A DNA stretch of 64,000 nucleotides from Phlebotomus papatasi (taxonomy: Eukaryota > Arthropoda > Insecta > Diptera > Psychodidae): the NCBI RefSeq assembly GCF_024763615.1, contig NC_077224.1:49548712-49612711 (forward strand). Direction: 5' to 3'. The notes beneath the pieces were generated by a model. The model made no database searches and was not told the DNA's origin. It was given only the letters and a program-made list of their open reading frames with translations. This document shows positions 45,426 through 59,000 of the stretch, in pieces. Position numbers and translations under genes: made by a program. Position 1 is the stretch's first letter, and every line of letters starts with the position of its first letter.

Positions 45426-45541
45426 CAGCAATAACCCTTTGAAACCAAACAAACGTCAGATGAAAATTGTCCGTCAATGGTCAAAATGCTACCTGGACAA
45501 ACTTATTTGACGTTTATTCGGTTTCAAACGGTTCTTGCTCG
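45426..45541. mobile_element. ~120-bp MITE, intact reference copy
   Basis: Ends CAATAACCCTTTGAAACC and GGTTTCAAACGGTTCTTGC; used to define the joint of the split copy at 12750-13680. Sister copies are at 45776-45894 and 49349-49471. Confidence 0.88.
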
Positions 45542-45775
45542 TCCTCGGTGCACAGGCCTTTGGTATCTCAAACCTTTTACAACATAAAAGTTTTAAAAGT
45601 TCTCATAATGAAAATTTAAACATTGATTTTTACTATTCTTACTACCTCTTAGTTATTGTGAAGTTGGCAACGTTTCTTGGTTACAGATTTAAAAGATTTT
45701 GACAGCTTAAATTTAATTAAAAAAAAGTTTCAATTAATAAGATCTCTCAAAAAACTTAAAACTTAGACCAAAGGT

Positions 45776-45894
45776 GTGCATGAACCGTTGAAACCGAATA
45801 AACGTAAAAATAAGTTTGTTCTGGTTGTGTTTTGACCATTAATGTACATATTTCATTTGACATTTATTCGGTTTCAATGATTCTTGCACGCCTC
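45776..45894. mobile_element. ~120-bp MITE, sister copy
   Basis: TIRs GCATGAACCGTTGAAACCG and the inverse of TTTCAATGATTCTTGC. It lies in the opposite orientation to the 45426 copy. Confidence 0.85.
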
Positions 45895-45901
45895 TGACTT
45901 A

Positions 45902-46012
45902 TGGCCTCTACACACCGGAGCAATTTATGTCCATATTGAAGCAAATTCCCTACGCTTGTGTAGGAAAAACTCTTCAATATGGACATATATATATCTAGTC
46001 TGTAGAGGCCAT
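45902..46012. mobile_element. MITE 'GGCCTCTACAC' family, short copy
   Basis: Ends TGGCCTCTACACACCGGAGC and GTCTGTAGAGGCCA; inner arms TTTATGTCCATATTGAAG and its inverse. 110 bp. Confidence 0.75.
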
Positions 46013-47006
46013 TAGAGACTCATCACAGAATTGAGGGGAGTATCAAATTGCAAGTAGAATGAAAAACAAAAACTAATAACAATTGTTAAGTATAATATTT
46101 ATGTTTTCGAATGAAATGTGCAAACACCCTTCTCCACGATTCCTTTATTCAGTTTGAACAGGAAAAGACATCAAAGGTGTTTTTCAATTTTCTAAGGAGC
46201 CTAACGTGTGCAAAAGACATAAATGATATGAAACTCTTAAGACGGATATAAGTCACTTCAATGCGAGATCAATTAGACCGAGGTGGTGAGCAGTATTTTC
46301 CGCAACTTTTCATCCCATTTAGCTGCTGAGCGATAATGGGATGCCTCCTAAATTGTTCAGTATGTTCTTTTGTAAGTGATTTAAGAATTCTTTAAAAAAA
46401 AATGCTTCGCCACCAAAAGAAAACATGTTCTGAGTTCTGAGCATAAACTCTCTGTTTTTTGTGCCTTTTGCTTAATGTCTATTTTGTAATGTTGTGAAAC
46501 GTAATTTATGTATAATGTGCTTCTTTCCTGAATGCGATGAGGATATGTATATGTATTTGTTTTTTTCCTCTAACATGGTTTTCTAAGCTTATCGTGCAGC
46601 ATAAATAATTCATAAAATTTTCCCTCCAAACCAATTGAGACATTTTGCGCGCCACTTTCTCATCAACTAGCATGCTATTGCTGATATGAGGTAACCTCAC
46701 ACCGCCTGCTTTTTACTTGGAGACTTTCCATGGAGACTTTGTCCATTGTCCATCTGCGGCGCCGCGTCCACATTCACGCTCTTTTCCGCGCTTTTCTTTC
46801 AATTTCAAACACTCTCAGCCGACACTCAGCGTCGCGTCGTCGATGAGAACACATTTAATCAAAACAAAAACCATGAAATAATCTCTCTCACGCTTAAACG
46901 CAAATTTATTCACTATCTCTAGAAGGAAATTTTGGGAGTTTTGTTTGTGTGGCTTAAGTGTCAAAGTCAGCTGTTTTTTGTTCGCAAAATTCGCGATCCC
47001 GGTGAT
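46013..47006 (+). promoter_or_regulatory. Promoter and 5' leader region of the PLD3-like gene
   Basis: MITE-free and increasingly GC-rich towards the gene, with GGCGCCGCG near 46757 and CAGCGTCGCGTCGTCG near 46827-46842. It leads to the ATG at 47007. A transcription start within 46740-46850 is likely but no core element can be assigned. Confidence 0.4.
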
Positions 47007-50000
47007 ATGAAACCACAGATCAACGTCTTCGATGCTGACGAAAGCGACAAGAAGAGCGTAAAAAGCCTCTCTCTCTGTTTTGCTAGTCAACTTCCTGGTT
47101 AATGTTTGGGTGAATGTCTTGCAGACGGTGCTGGAGAGCAACACAAACACGGCGCAAGATGACGACTTTGAGCTGTGGGATCAACACAGCGAGATGCTGC
47201 GGGAGCAACAGGGCCCAATGTGGGGCCATAACTCCTGGTGCAAGCCCTCATGCATCCCAATATCAGTAATTCTTATACTCATCGTATTAGTGGTGCTATT
47301 GCCATTGCTAGATCATTCTAATGAAAAATCCGCCAGCCGCCTCAACGACTCATCCTTTCTCTGCCAGGATACTTGCAAGTGAGTAAACAATAGACTCCAA
47401 ATTCTTTTAATTAGATTAACTTGGATCACTTGAATAGCTTCCGTATTAGATCTGTTACATTTTAAAATTTTTAAACCCTTTTTTTGATCAGCGTAGCAAT
47501 TTTTAAGTCTTTTTAATCAATTTCAATTTTTTAAATTAAAAAAATAAGTAAATAAATAAATTAAGTTTGTGAAAAAGGAATACATGTTTCCTAAATTACA
47601 TTGGTGCGATTTACTTCAAAATGATCCTTTTTGACGAAAATTTCTGACAATGTGTAGAGGCCTTTACGGGAACTAGAAGCTAAACCGTTAGATCGTCAGT
47701 TAAATCAGCATTTATCGTAACTTCATTTTTGCGATTTTGAGATATATTTGGAATCATCGTAATTTTGTTTATTAAACACGCTTGAGAAAAAGAAACTTTT
47801 AGAAGCCCAATAAAAATTATTTTAAACAAAAGTTATAGTAAGTATACCCTTAATTAAGAAAATGTATCAGAATTTGTCGTAACTTTCATTTTTGGGGAAG
47901 TTACAACAAATTTTCATACAAAATTTTCAGTAATCAGCATTTGTCGTAACTTCTTTTGCTCGTTTGCGTGGCTTGTAATTTGCAGCAAAAATATAATATT
48001 TCTCATTAAAACGTTCACAAACTCTTCCAAATATCCAAAGACAGTGCGAATAATCCACCATGAATACATTTTAATTCAATATTTGCGAGAAAAAAGTGAG
48101 AAAAATCCTTGCCCATCTGTCATTAATTCAAAACAAAACAAGCGACGTGGCGCACAAAATTTATTCAATAAAAGTTACCAAATAAAAGCTTTTAGGAATA
48201 AGCATAACAGTTTAATTGACTAATTTAGTCAAATAAAGGCACTTCTTATCACTAGAATAATTCAAATTTATATAATGCATTTTAGAAAATTGTCGTAACT
48301 TCCAAGATTTCCATACATTGGAAGTTACGGCTTTATAAACGATGGAAGTTACGATAAAATCTTATTGTGCTTCTTCTAACATATATCTCAATATCTCAGC
48401 TTTAAAATAATTTTATACAGATTTTTTCGAGTTAATTTACAGTTCATTAGTGCTACTTTTATTATTTTGACTCAAAAGTATCGCATTTGGGGCTCACTTT
48501 TAAGAAAAATAAAGCTGAACTGAAAATTTCATCTCCTGAAAAGTTGTCAAAAGAAAGTTACGACAAATGCTGATTTAACTGACGAGATATAAACACTTTA
48601 GGGTCTTTTAAGAATTATTTCCTCTTTCTCTTACTTGTTATTTTTTGTAAATCAATTCGGGTGGGTTTGTGTAGAAAGGTCTATTCATTAAAAAAATGTC
48701 TAAAGTATGTAATTCTAAACGGTTGTGAGCGGTTTTTAACCGATAATTCATTTTTGTCTGACATTCATCGCTCGAAAACCCGAATGCTTTTACTAATTAC
48801 ACCACAAAATGTAAAACTCTTCCTTGAAAAAATAATAAGAAAATTAATCATAGTCTATTAAAATAGAAAACTCTCTGACTAGGGGATACTGGGGCAAAAA
48901 GTCACAAATCGAAAATTTCAAAATTCAATATCTTCCAAGATAAAAAAGAGAGCGGCTTAAATTTTTTTCCATAGATAGTCTCTATAGACCTTCTTCATTG
49001 TCGTACGATTCTTAGAATTCGTATAAGGAATTCAGAAAACAAAAAACATTGAAATTTTTAGCCCTGCTCTTGAAATATTTTCCTTACAGCAGATATAAAT
49101 TTTTATTTATTTATTTTCCAAAATTCATGCAGTGGTGAATATTTCCTAAACAATTTGGATTCTTTGAACATGAAGTTGGTATCCTTTTTCGCATTTTCTA
49201 GAGATTCTTTTCTCCAGAAATCCTTTTATTAAAAAGACCGCTTGGGGTAAAAAGTAATGAAAGGATTGGGGCAAAAAGTAACAAAAATCGAAGCGATTTC
49301 TGATGTCTCACGGCGAAAAGAAACGTCGGCGCTTATTGTAGACCCTGAGGTGAGCAAGAATCATTTGAAACCGAGCAAACGTCAAATGAAAATTGTACGT
49401 CAATGGTCAAAACGCAACCAGAACAAACTAATTTTGACGTTTATTAGGTTTCAAACAGTTCTTGCTCACTCCTGTATGTAGACAGTAATGGGGATGAAGA
49501 TTCGAAAAAAATAATACAGTGCCCGATTTGTAATCCGGATGGATTTTGAAATTTGTTCAACGTTTCGAAAATATAATACAAGTTTTTTTTTTTGTAGAAT
49601 TAGTATAAAAGTTTTAAAAAAGACATAGAGAATTCTATGCGATTATATTTCATTTATTAAACAAAAACATCACAGGATAATTCATTTTCATTGCTGAACA
49701 TACATGACCTCAAAATGACTTTAAATGTAACCATCGACAACTCGTCCGGATTACGGCGATCCGGATTAGAGAGCGGGCACTGTAATCACAGCTTAATGTG
49801 TACGCTTTGGAGAATAAAAATTCTTTCGAATTTCACTGAATTTAAGATATTTAGTTAAAAAAAAAACAATAAACACTTTCCATTATTTTTTTTTGTTTTT
49901 TTCTGCACTGAAGTGACATTCAATCGGCAACTCTTCGGCTGATTTCGTCAAATTTATCTCGCCCAATTCGCCATTTTCGCCTTTTTAGAATAGCTGAATA

Positions 50001-53000
50001 GAATTTTCTTGCCAAAAGAATAAATTTCCTATAAACATATGTCATCTAGGTATTTTTTAAATTTACAGGAGCCCATAATAAAGTGAATCAAAGTGTGATA
50101 ATTTAACACAATGCTTGATATATATATATATTTTTTAGAACGCAGCATTTTTTTGGGAATGGTCACAAAATTCCCTCTTATGGCCTCTACACATTGGGAG
50201 CAATTTTTGTCAAAAATTGCTTTTTTGAAGGAAATTCCCTGCAGCATTGTAGGGGGAAACGTCAAATTTCTGTCAAAAACGCAATTTTTGACGAAAACTG
50301 CTCCCAATGTGTAGACGCCTTTAGAAAACCACTCGATAAATGTATTTCCTTACAAAATTGAAGAAAATGGTTTTCTCAAAGTTATACAGCGGTAATTTTC
50401 CCATAAAAGTGAGCTAATTGGAAATTTTCTGGGACGTATCTGGTAAAAAGAAATAAAATATCCGTTTTGTGACTTTTTGCCCCAGTCTCCTCTATTGATT
50501 CATCTGCGTCTGCCGCTGACTTCACCACCGACCTCCCTGAGCAAACGACAGAAAATTGTGGTTCACTGGTCATTTTTTTAACAAGATATTTACTATTTTT
50601 AAGACGACAACAACTTCAGATTTTTTGTTATTTTTTTTAAATTTATCATACCATTCGACGTTGACAAATAACATTGTTTATTTATTTTCTAAAATTGGGA
50701 TTTATTTTTAAATACCTAGCCTCTACATAATTTTCCCATTGGAAAAGTCTGTTGAACTTAGCGTGGGATTTTCTGTCGTTTTACAACCGCGATATCTTTC
50801 CGCTTTCACGTATTTGCGCTTTTTACTCGTCAGATATCGAAAAACTTGATAAGAAATTTCTTTGTTTTTTTTCTGAAAATATTTTGCATGAGGACAGAGA
50901 CTTTTGGGTACATGAGTCTAAGTGCGTAAGTTGTGCTGATGATTCAATCTAAACTGAGATTTTTAAATGTGATTTTTTGTTAAGTTTAGAATGGAGAAGA
51001 TTATGTTTGTCAGAAATTGCGCCTAGGGATTTCGTAAAAGAAGACGAAATGACTTTCCAGACTGTTGGAAGTTATGAGACTTTTGAATTTTACTGATTAA
51101 TGAGGAGATAGAATGTTTTAGAACACTAGAGACATGCTATTTGCACAAACGTAATTTTGGGTAGAACTTCAAGAGGCGTGGCCTTTAAAAGTAAACTACA
51201 TCATCCATAAGTTATTTTCGAAAATATTCTATAAATCTCGGAGAATTTGTTATTAGGAATAAGGTTTTTGAAAGAGTTCTTTTAGTTCAGAAATAAGGAA
51301 AAAGGGTGCTTGTCCAATGAAAAATGAAAAGGGGAAAATGTCTGTAATTAAACGTTTACGCATTGTTGCTGACATTGTGGACTATTAAAGTGTCAAGAAT
51401 ATCGAAATTCGAAATGGCAGAACAATCAGCGCTAATGCGGCGAGAACGTGAACTTTCATTTTAGGCTTTCGGTAGATTTTCGAATAGGTTTGGCTTGGCT
51501 TTGGAGTGACTTTGTCTCTTCGAAAGGTTAATACTGTACGGAACCTTAAGAACTGGGAAAAACAGTAATGACAGGAACCAACAGAAAAAAAGTGGATTAC
51601 GTAGAAGCATATGAGAACAGACATTTTTCCCCTTCTCAACATTTCCGTTTTTATTTTTAATTGTAATAGCACGATAACTGAACTCCGTTTTAAAAGCCAC
51701 GCCCATTTGTAAAACCTTTTACGTTTGACACATACATTTTGTTTATCTTATATCATTTTGTTAAAGGAAATAAAAATAGCCGGAAAGTGTAAATATTCGA
51801 ACGTCATTTTGTCTCCTAGCTGAATTCAGTGGCAACAACACGTGCTTCCATGAAGCCCGTTGTTCCTTTGCGCCTCCCCACCTTTCCTGCCAGGCCAAAT
51901 GAGTCTACTCAAACTTTTCAGTCATTAAAATATTGTAATATTAGGAGCTGTGATTTTCAGCTTAACTCGATTATATGAGTTGACTTATACGGTCTACTGA
52001 ACCAGGGTTTCTGCCGTTTACCTGGGGAGACCGGCAGTGGTAAGTCGGCGGCACACCTAGGCACATTTTTGGGAAATAAATAAATATATAAAATAAATAA
52101 ATAAATTATAATACATTTCCCTAAATGGAAATTTTATTGGGGGCGTGGTCTATTTTATTAGTAAGCGAAACGTTTTTGGGCTTACCTAAAATTGCCATTG
52201 TATGGTTGTTTTCTTGTTAGGTATTGTAGCCATTGTAGCATTCTTAGCATTAAAATGCCAAAAATATCAACGTCAGTTAGTCAATTGTCCTAAAGGAGAC
52301 GTGGCGTAAAAATATGTTTATCGTTCCATTTTCTTTTAAAAAGAATTTGAGAATATACTAAAAAGCCCGAGAATTATTTCTTAAAAAATAGTCCTCAAAA
52401 TACCAAGCCACTGTCTGACCGTTTAGCTTTTAAGATCGTTGAAAATACTTAAAACATTTTAAAATAAAAAAAAAAAAATAAACAAAATATTCTATATTAA
52501 AAAAATCATTCGTATAATTAATCAGTATTCGCTTGTATACGCAAAAACATCGACATTGTTTTCGAATATTTGCAACATGTGAAATTATTCGAACAATATC
52601 ACTTGTGTTTTTCCCTTACTGTCTGCTGTATTTGTTTTGTTTAATTACCAAGTCTCCCTTGTGCAAAAAAAAAAACACAAAAAATAAAAAAAAAAACATT
52701 TGTATTAATTCTCAACGGAAAAAGAACATTGCTTTATTGCCTAAAATTGGCTTTTTGATGTAAAATTAATTCACTTTCTCCGCCAAGAACTACAAAGCAC
52801 CGCCATATGTAGAATGGTTATGGTAATTATGTTAACCCCCAAGTGCAATCCCACTCGTGGGAGTTGTACATTCCCCCAGAAATCGCATTGTCCTGCAACT
52901 ACGGAAAAGTCCTCAACGACAGAATCGCGTGATAAATGCCATTTGGCGGGACATGTGGGTGCTTTTTTTTCTACAGTCCCTGAAAGTCGGAGAATGTGAG

Positions 53001-56000
53001 GACACTGACGAGAGCTATTTATTGTCACTTCCGATGACCCTGTCTTCTGATCGCATTCTGTTTTTTTTTTTTTTTTTTTGTATAGCATTCAACTGGTGGA
53101 GAGTATTCCCGAAGGTCTTACGTATCCGGCAGGCAGTGCATCTTTTATGAGTACATTTGATGCCTGGCAGAGTCTTCTGAGTCTGGCCAACAGAACCATC
53201 GACATTGCGAGTTTCTACTGGACCCTACGCAGTGCCGATGTGTTCAATCACTCGTCCTCATGGCAGGGCGAACAAATCTTCCAGCAGCTCTTGGTGGCCG
53301 GCACCAAGCGCAGCATTGCCATTCGCGTTGCCCAAAGCTCTCCAACTCAGGCTCAACCCAACATTGACACTGAGATATTGATCAAGCGAGGAGCTGCTCA
53401 GGTGCGTTCAGTGAATTTTCCACGGCTCCTGGGCGGTGGAGTACTCCACACGAAATTGTGGATTGTTGATGGACAGCATCTATACTTAGGAAGCGCCAAT
53501 ATGGACTGGAGGTCCTTGACACAGGTTCGTGTATTCTTAGCTTAGTATGCAAACTTTTCCTTTGCTTTTATGACACAATTCCGAAAATGCGTACTAATGG
53601 CAACTAACCGTACATTCTTCAAGTCAAAATCTAAAGGAGAAATACTCTACTTTCTTAAGATATGCAGGAGCATGAGAGGCTTATGTTTGGCAACGTTGAT
53701 AATTCGTCGGTTGCGTCTACCTCTTTCATATCTGCATTTCTTTTGTGTTAGCATTTCACGCAAGAGGAGACGTCTGTATTATAGCTTGCCCCGAATGCAG
53801 ATACAAAACAAATGCATATACGACAGAGGTAGACGCAACTGAGGAATTGTAGCCCTTGTAGCCAGGAACTACTGCTTCGATTGGGATCCGTCAAGAGAAC
53901 ACTGAACTCAATATCTCGTACCCGAGTCTCTTAGTTAGAGCGAATAGCGATCATTGCTAATGCTATACAACCGCTCCTAGCATACAATTATCTACTCTTA
54001 CTGCCCTCTTGCGCGACTGATGCTCAGCTTTGAAGCCGAGACCACACAGTCACAGAGATACTACTCTATCCACTGATCCACTTGAAGATCTTAAATCGAC
54101 GTAATTATTCATTAATTTTCAACTGCTAATTCTTATCGAGGTCACGGGCTTAGGACACTCAGGTAGGTTAGCAACCCAGGTCTGTCGATCTTCTGCCACT
54201 TCAGAAAGATTTACAGTCGATCGCAAGGCGCTCTAAGACCGGCTACCTTATCCTAGATCTGCCCCGAGGTCTACGCTACCTCACAAAGCTTGCATAGCTT
54301 TTTGGGGAATATTTCTTCGTTCATGCGTTAAACATGACCATACCATTGATATTCTGATCTATTAACACGAAGAAGTTACTCTTTGACACTTAGCTCCTCA
54401 CGATCGGCTACGTTCCTCACTCGATCTCAACGAGTGTGGTATTGTATGTTACCTGAATGTAAAGAATGAATGCTGCGTGAATGTTCTGTCTCGTGCGTGA
54501 GTTAGTGTGAATGATTGTGGCGTACCTGAATAATAGTAAATGAATGTTGTATGAATGATTCTAATGCCTGCGTCAGTATTGCTTGCTCTGAACTGTATAC
54601 CTGAAAGGTGATTGAGAGACAATTAGATGGGGCTCGAAGTGCAAATTCGAGCCCTTCCGGAGACGTCAACTTCTTGCCCTCAAAAACGCTGCTTTCTTGA
54701 TGAATTCAATTTTATTTATTGATTTCTTTAATTCACTGGATACTATTAAACTAAGTTTACTTAAACTTGACAATAAAAGGAATGGATGACTCGGATAATA
54801 ATAAATCCTTAGAGAGCGAGAATACGTGGTCGAATAGCGATGGTGGATGATGTCGTAGAGAGAGAGAGCGATGGGGAATACACGACGGGAAATTCTGTCG
54901 TTCATGTATGTGTGGAATAGAGGGGGAAATTTCCCAAAAAAATGATACTCTCACTTCCCGCATCGCGGCTCTGTTGTCGCATGAGTGATAACAGAGTGAT
55001 TTCTTTAACTGTTCGAAAGTACCTCATCTTGGTAGCTTACTTGTGATGAGGTGATACCAACTGAGGCCAACTTGTTGTCTCCGGACCCAGATGAATTTTT
55101 TCTCTCAATTAAATACTGTTTTGACTATTAAACTGTTTATTGAAGAAGGTTACACTACCCAATGTCCTGGGCTACGTTTAGTCTGTGACTAATCCAACCT
55201 CTGCAATTTAGCTACCCTTTTTATACTAAAATCCTCCACTCGAACCCTAATTCTATTCGACATTATTTCCTAGAAAAAGTGTCCAAGAATTGCTCAATAA
55301 TAACTCAGAACGAACTTCAAGATAACGATCGTCTGTAGACGATCGTAATCGTCGTCTGTAAATGATCGTTAAGTGCCCATAAAAATATCCAACTTTCGCT
55401 ATTTCTAGTAATTTTCTCTTTTTAATTAACAATACTTCCCAAATCCTTATGAAAGGGGATGCATAATTAGGATGGCTGAAGATTGTACACCTTCTTGATC
55501 GTTTGGCATCCTTGTCCCCATTTCTTGTCAAGGTTTTATTACTTTTAACGCGGGCTCTAACATATGAGCTTCCCATAGCGAAAGCAATCTTTAAAACGTG
55601 TCAACGTAGATCACCCACTTTGCGAGTTTTCCAGGAATAGAGGGTGCCTTTATTTGCTTAATTAACAAATGCATCCCCCTTTTTGGTCACTCATATCTCT
55701 CCTATCGTCATTTTACGACCTTTCGCGATCTTCTGCCTTTTTAATGGCTACAAAGTGTTTATTACCCTAAAGGACTATTAATGTCTCCGGGGCATAAATT
55801 TCTTGAGGACTAATTGAATAGCAAAACCCTCTCGCGGTGCTAAGCATGATCTATCATGTCTTTTCTTGATATTTCACGAAAGAGTAACACGATCATGAAT
55901 ATTCGAAAACCGAGTTGTGATGCACAAAATGCCTCACAATATACTCATGATCTTATTCTTTCAGTCATTACTCACATCTCATGACCATAGGTGAGGATAG

Positions 56001-59000
56001 GAATGCACACAGCTTCCCTATCCTATCACAGCACCGGGGAAGCCTAACCAACGAGCGACTAGAGCTCTGCTTCCTTCCTTACATCACTCGTGAACACCCC
56101 GAAGTACATGAATTTCTCCATCTGTTTCAATGGGACTCCATTAACATGCAGGGGTGAAATGATAACTTTGGCTCTTGCTAGTATCGATTCGACACTATCG
56201 AATCTCTAGTATCGTTAGATCCAAATGATGAGATGAAATGAATGTCGGCTCTTCTCGCATTGTCGACTCGTTATTGTGACACTTTGGGACAGTGCAACAT
56301 AACCTCACTCTCGCTTGTTTTGATTTTGCAATCAGAGTTTTTGCAGTGATTTAATTGATTTTAAATTAAAATACGAACTCAGAAATATTTTTTTTTTATG
56401 GAAAGTGTGATATTAAGGTAACTCAACATTCATATTGGGCGAGAAGGTACAAAAAATTTGGAATCAAAGCCACTCTTTGGAGCTGCTGGAAGATGTGTAA
56501 GTAATAAATTTTCACTGATATAAAAATGTATTTAATCACACGTATCTTTTTTATTTGCTTCAGATTTTTACGAAATAATTAATCCTTGAAAACTTGCTGA
56601 ACTGCTGTTACTGAAAAAATAGTTCCAGGAATCTCAGGAATGATGATATCCTTCTATGTTCAATCAGTGCGTGGGTTATTGTTCTATTGTGGTGCTTTTC
56701 AAGAAGCTTCAAAGAAAACTAACGAATCCGTGATCATGTCCAACAACTCATGAGTTCCTGCTGGACATATTCAACTTAATCACCATACATAAGAAATTTC
56801 TCCTATAACTTCCTGGACAGCAGTGCTTTAAAGATGCCACCGAGGATGTCTAATGAGCCTTTCCCGGTCGGTGCAAGGTTAATTTTGTGATGGATTGAAC
56901 ACTATTAACATAATATAACTTTCCGCATTCGATTTGGCCTAGAATATTTCAAACAATTCCATACTTCATGGTTGGCCCAGAATGAATAAAATTTCACAAG
57001 AACTGTTATTTACTACTAAAAAAATTAATAAAGACGATTTAAGGGAATAAAAAAGGTATTTACTTACTAAAAAATGTAAAATTTTCACTAATTTTCACTT
57101 CGAAAGTACAAATCGACAGCTCCAGAGGTGTCGATAAATTAGTGGCGAGAATTATCGACACTAGCGATAAAAAATGCAAGTTATCATCTCGATTGTCCAT
57201 AATCGACACTCGACAGTAGCGATGGGACAATTAGACAGAGTTATCATTTCACCCCAGGGTACCGTAGATACGGCTATGTTTCTAAATCGATTTGAAAAAG
57301 CGATTTCGTTAACCACTCGGAGGTAAAGAGGTACCTTATCTTGGTAGCTCGTACTCGCGACTTTGTTTTTTCGGTCATCACTCACATCTTATGACCATAG
57401 GTGAGGATAGGAATGCACACAGCTTTCCTATCCTATCACAGCACATGGGAAGCTTAACCAATGAGCGACTAGAGCTCTGCTTCCTTCCTTACATCACTCG
57501 TGAACAGCCCGAGGTACTCGAATTCCTTCATCTGTTTTTATGGGACTCCACTAATATGTAGAGTACCGTAGATACAGGTGATTGCTCCCTTCGTAAAATT
57601 TTCTTTAATTTTAGCACTTCAGGGTGGTCTTCACCGATCGGGAACGATAGATCGGATCGGTGAGGACCAATCTTAAGTGTCTAACATTGAGATGAGAGTG
57701 AATTTGGCCTTCGATCTGGGGACAACTTTGCCCCCTGTTGTTCGTAAGCTTTTCTTTAATTCTTGCACTTAAGGATGATCTTCACCAATCGGACATAGTA
57801 GATCGCATCGAAGGATGCCAAAGTCACCCGGAACTATGATATATTACTCACTCTGTCGTGGGATCACCATTAACTCCGATTTAGCCACGCTCATCTTCAT
57901 ATCCGTTTCGATGCGAACATTAACAAATCGGTTAATGTTCGCTGTATAAGGCACTCAATGGATCAAGTGGTAGAGCACTCGCTCTATGAGGCAAATGTCC
58001 CGGGTTCGAATCCCTTTTAAATCACCAGGAATTTTTCTGGCGTTAAAGGTGTTCGAATTGTATCCAGTGATCTTCACTGCACTTGATTCCACGGGGCATG
58101 GGACTGACAACCCCATCCCTGTGTAAGAAAAGTAATTATTGATGTTCCGAACTCCCTTAGCGGGAAGGCCTAAGTTCCTCTATGGAACGTTGTGCCACTA
58201 TTATAATATCAAAACCACTAAATCATCTGCAAAGCGGAGATAGTTCATTTTGACGTCTGTAATACAAATCGCATTATGTAGACGGGGGTCTACGCTCTAT
58301 CAAACCCTTTAAACCGTTTATACGAACAAGGCTACTACAGTCTCTGTACAAAGACTGAAAGGCTTCCACCAAAGTTGTTCTTTCTATTGTACCAAACCTA
58401 GTTTGGGCTGGGCTATGTCTCGACATCTTTTCTCAAGAACTTTGGCATATACTTTGCTGGGCAAGTTCAGAAGGGAAATTCCCTGTAATTGGAGCAGTCT
58501 TTCTTGTTTCCTTTCTTCAGTGTGGATACAATAACATCAACCTGCCAGCCCATTATGCTCGTTTGACGACATGCATCCCATTAACGCGTGTACGCCAATT
58601 GACCCTCCCCCTCCTCCAGCCCCTCTATACTCACGAGTTTTCAACATTTCAGGTCGGATTTAGTCAATTCCTACAGCCCTAATCCACATAAATTTTCCTC
58701 AATTGCATTTCTCACGCATTCTCTATTGGTTTAGGTCAAAGAATTGGGTGTCCTCGTGACGAACTGCACGTGTTTGGCCACAGACATGGCGAAAATCTTC
58801 AATGTGTATTGGGACATGGGAGAGGATAGTGCGCAAATACCTGACAAATGGCCAGATTCGTATGCCACCAAATACAATTTCGACACGCCGCTTCGCATGA
58901 ATTTCAACAATTCCCAATTTAGCTCAAATATTTTCTTCTCGGTAAGTACATGAAAATTTAAATCATTCTCCCTTTCCACTGCTACACCCTTCGCAAACTA

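Larger units (their letters stand above)
48882..50492. mobile_element. TIR element 'GGGGATACTGGGGCAAAAAG' holding other MITEs
   Basis: Lies in PLD3 intron 2. Ends GGGGATACTGGGGCAAAAAG and CTTTTTGCCCCAGTCTCC are inverted repeats with TA outside each. It contains a ~120-bp MITE (49349-49471), a CAGTGCCC element (49517-49782) and a GGCCTCTACAC MITE (50180-50323). Confidence 0.82.
54190..58600 (-). mobile_element. Decayed non-LTR retrotransposon (LINE), fragmented
   Basis: Broken minus-strand frames give reverse-transcriptase pieces in correct order from right to left: LKKGNKKDCSNYR and LPSKVYAKVLEKRCRDIAQP (~58530-58380), the catalytic FADD box in MNYLRFADDLVV (58255-58215), KMSVAKSELMVIPRQSE (~57900-57850), VNGVPLKQMEKFMYFGVFTS then PILTYGH (56150-55975, and again 57555-57385), and YQWYGHV...RMNEEIFPKKL (54365-54290). 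Stops are frequent. It is split by a SINE (57945-58212), a MITE (57564-57840) and a 1.1-kb TIR element (56151-57255), and part is duplicated. 54600-55250 within the span may include remains of another element. Confidence 0.87.

Noticed and set aside
46815..47150. 111-codon minus-strand frame
   Set aside because: It overlaps the first two PLD3 exons and leader on the opposite strand and has no recognisable motif.
53570..53842. 90-codon frame in PLD3 intron 3
   Set aside because: Most of it is the 134-bp palindromic MITE; no protein-like features.
54600..55250. Possible solo LTR
   Set aside because: A hairpin (GGGCTCGAA arms, ~54630-54656), an AATAAA-type signal and similar CTCCGGA phrases are suggestive, but no paired LTRs, TG..CA ends or target duplication could be established.
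57955..58025. Possible tRNA gene
   Set aside because: The A and B boxes are good, but the flanks do not pair as an acceptor stem and a SINE body follows, so it is called a SINE.
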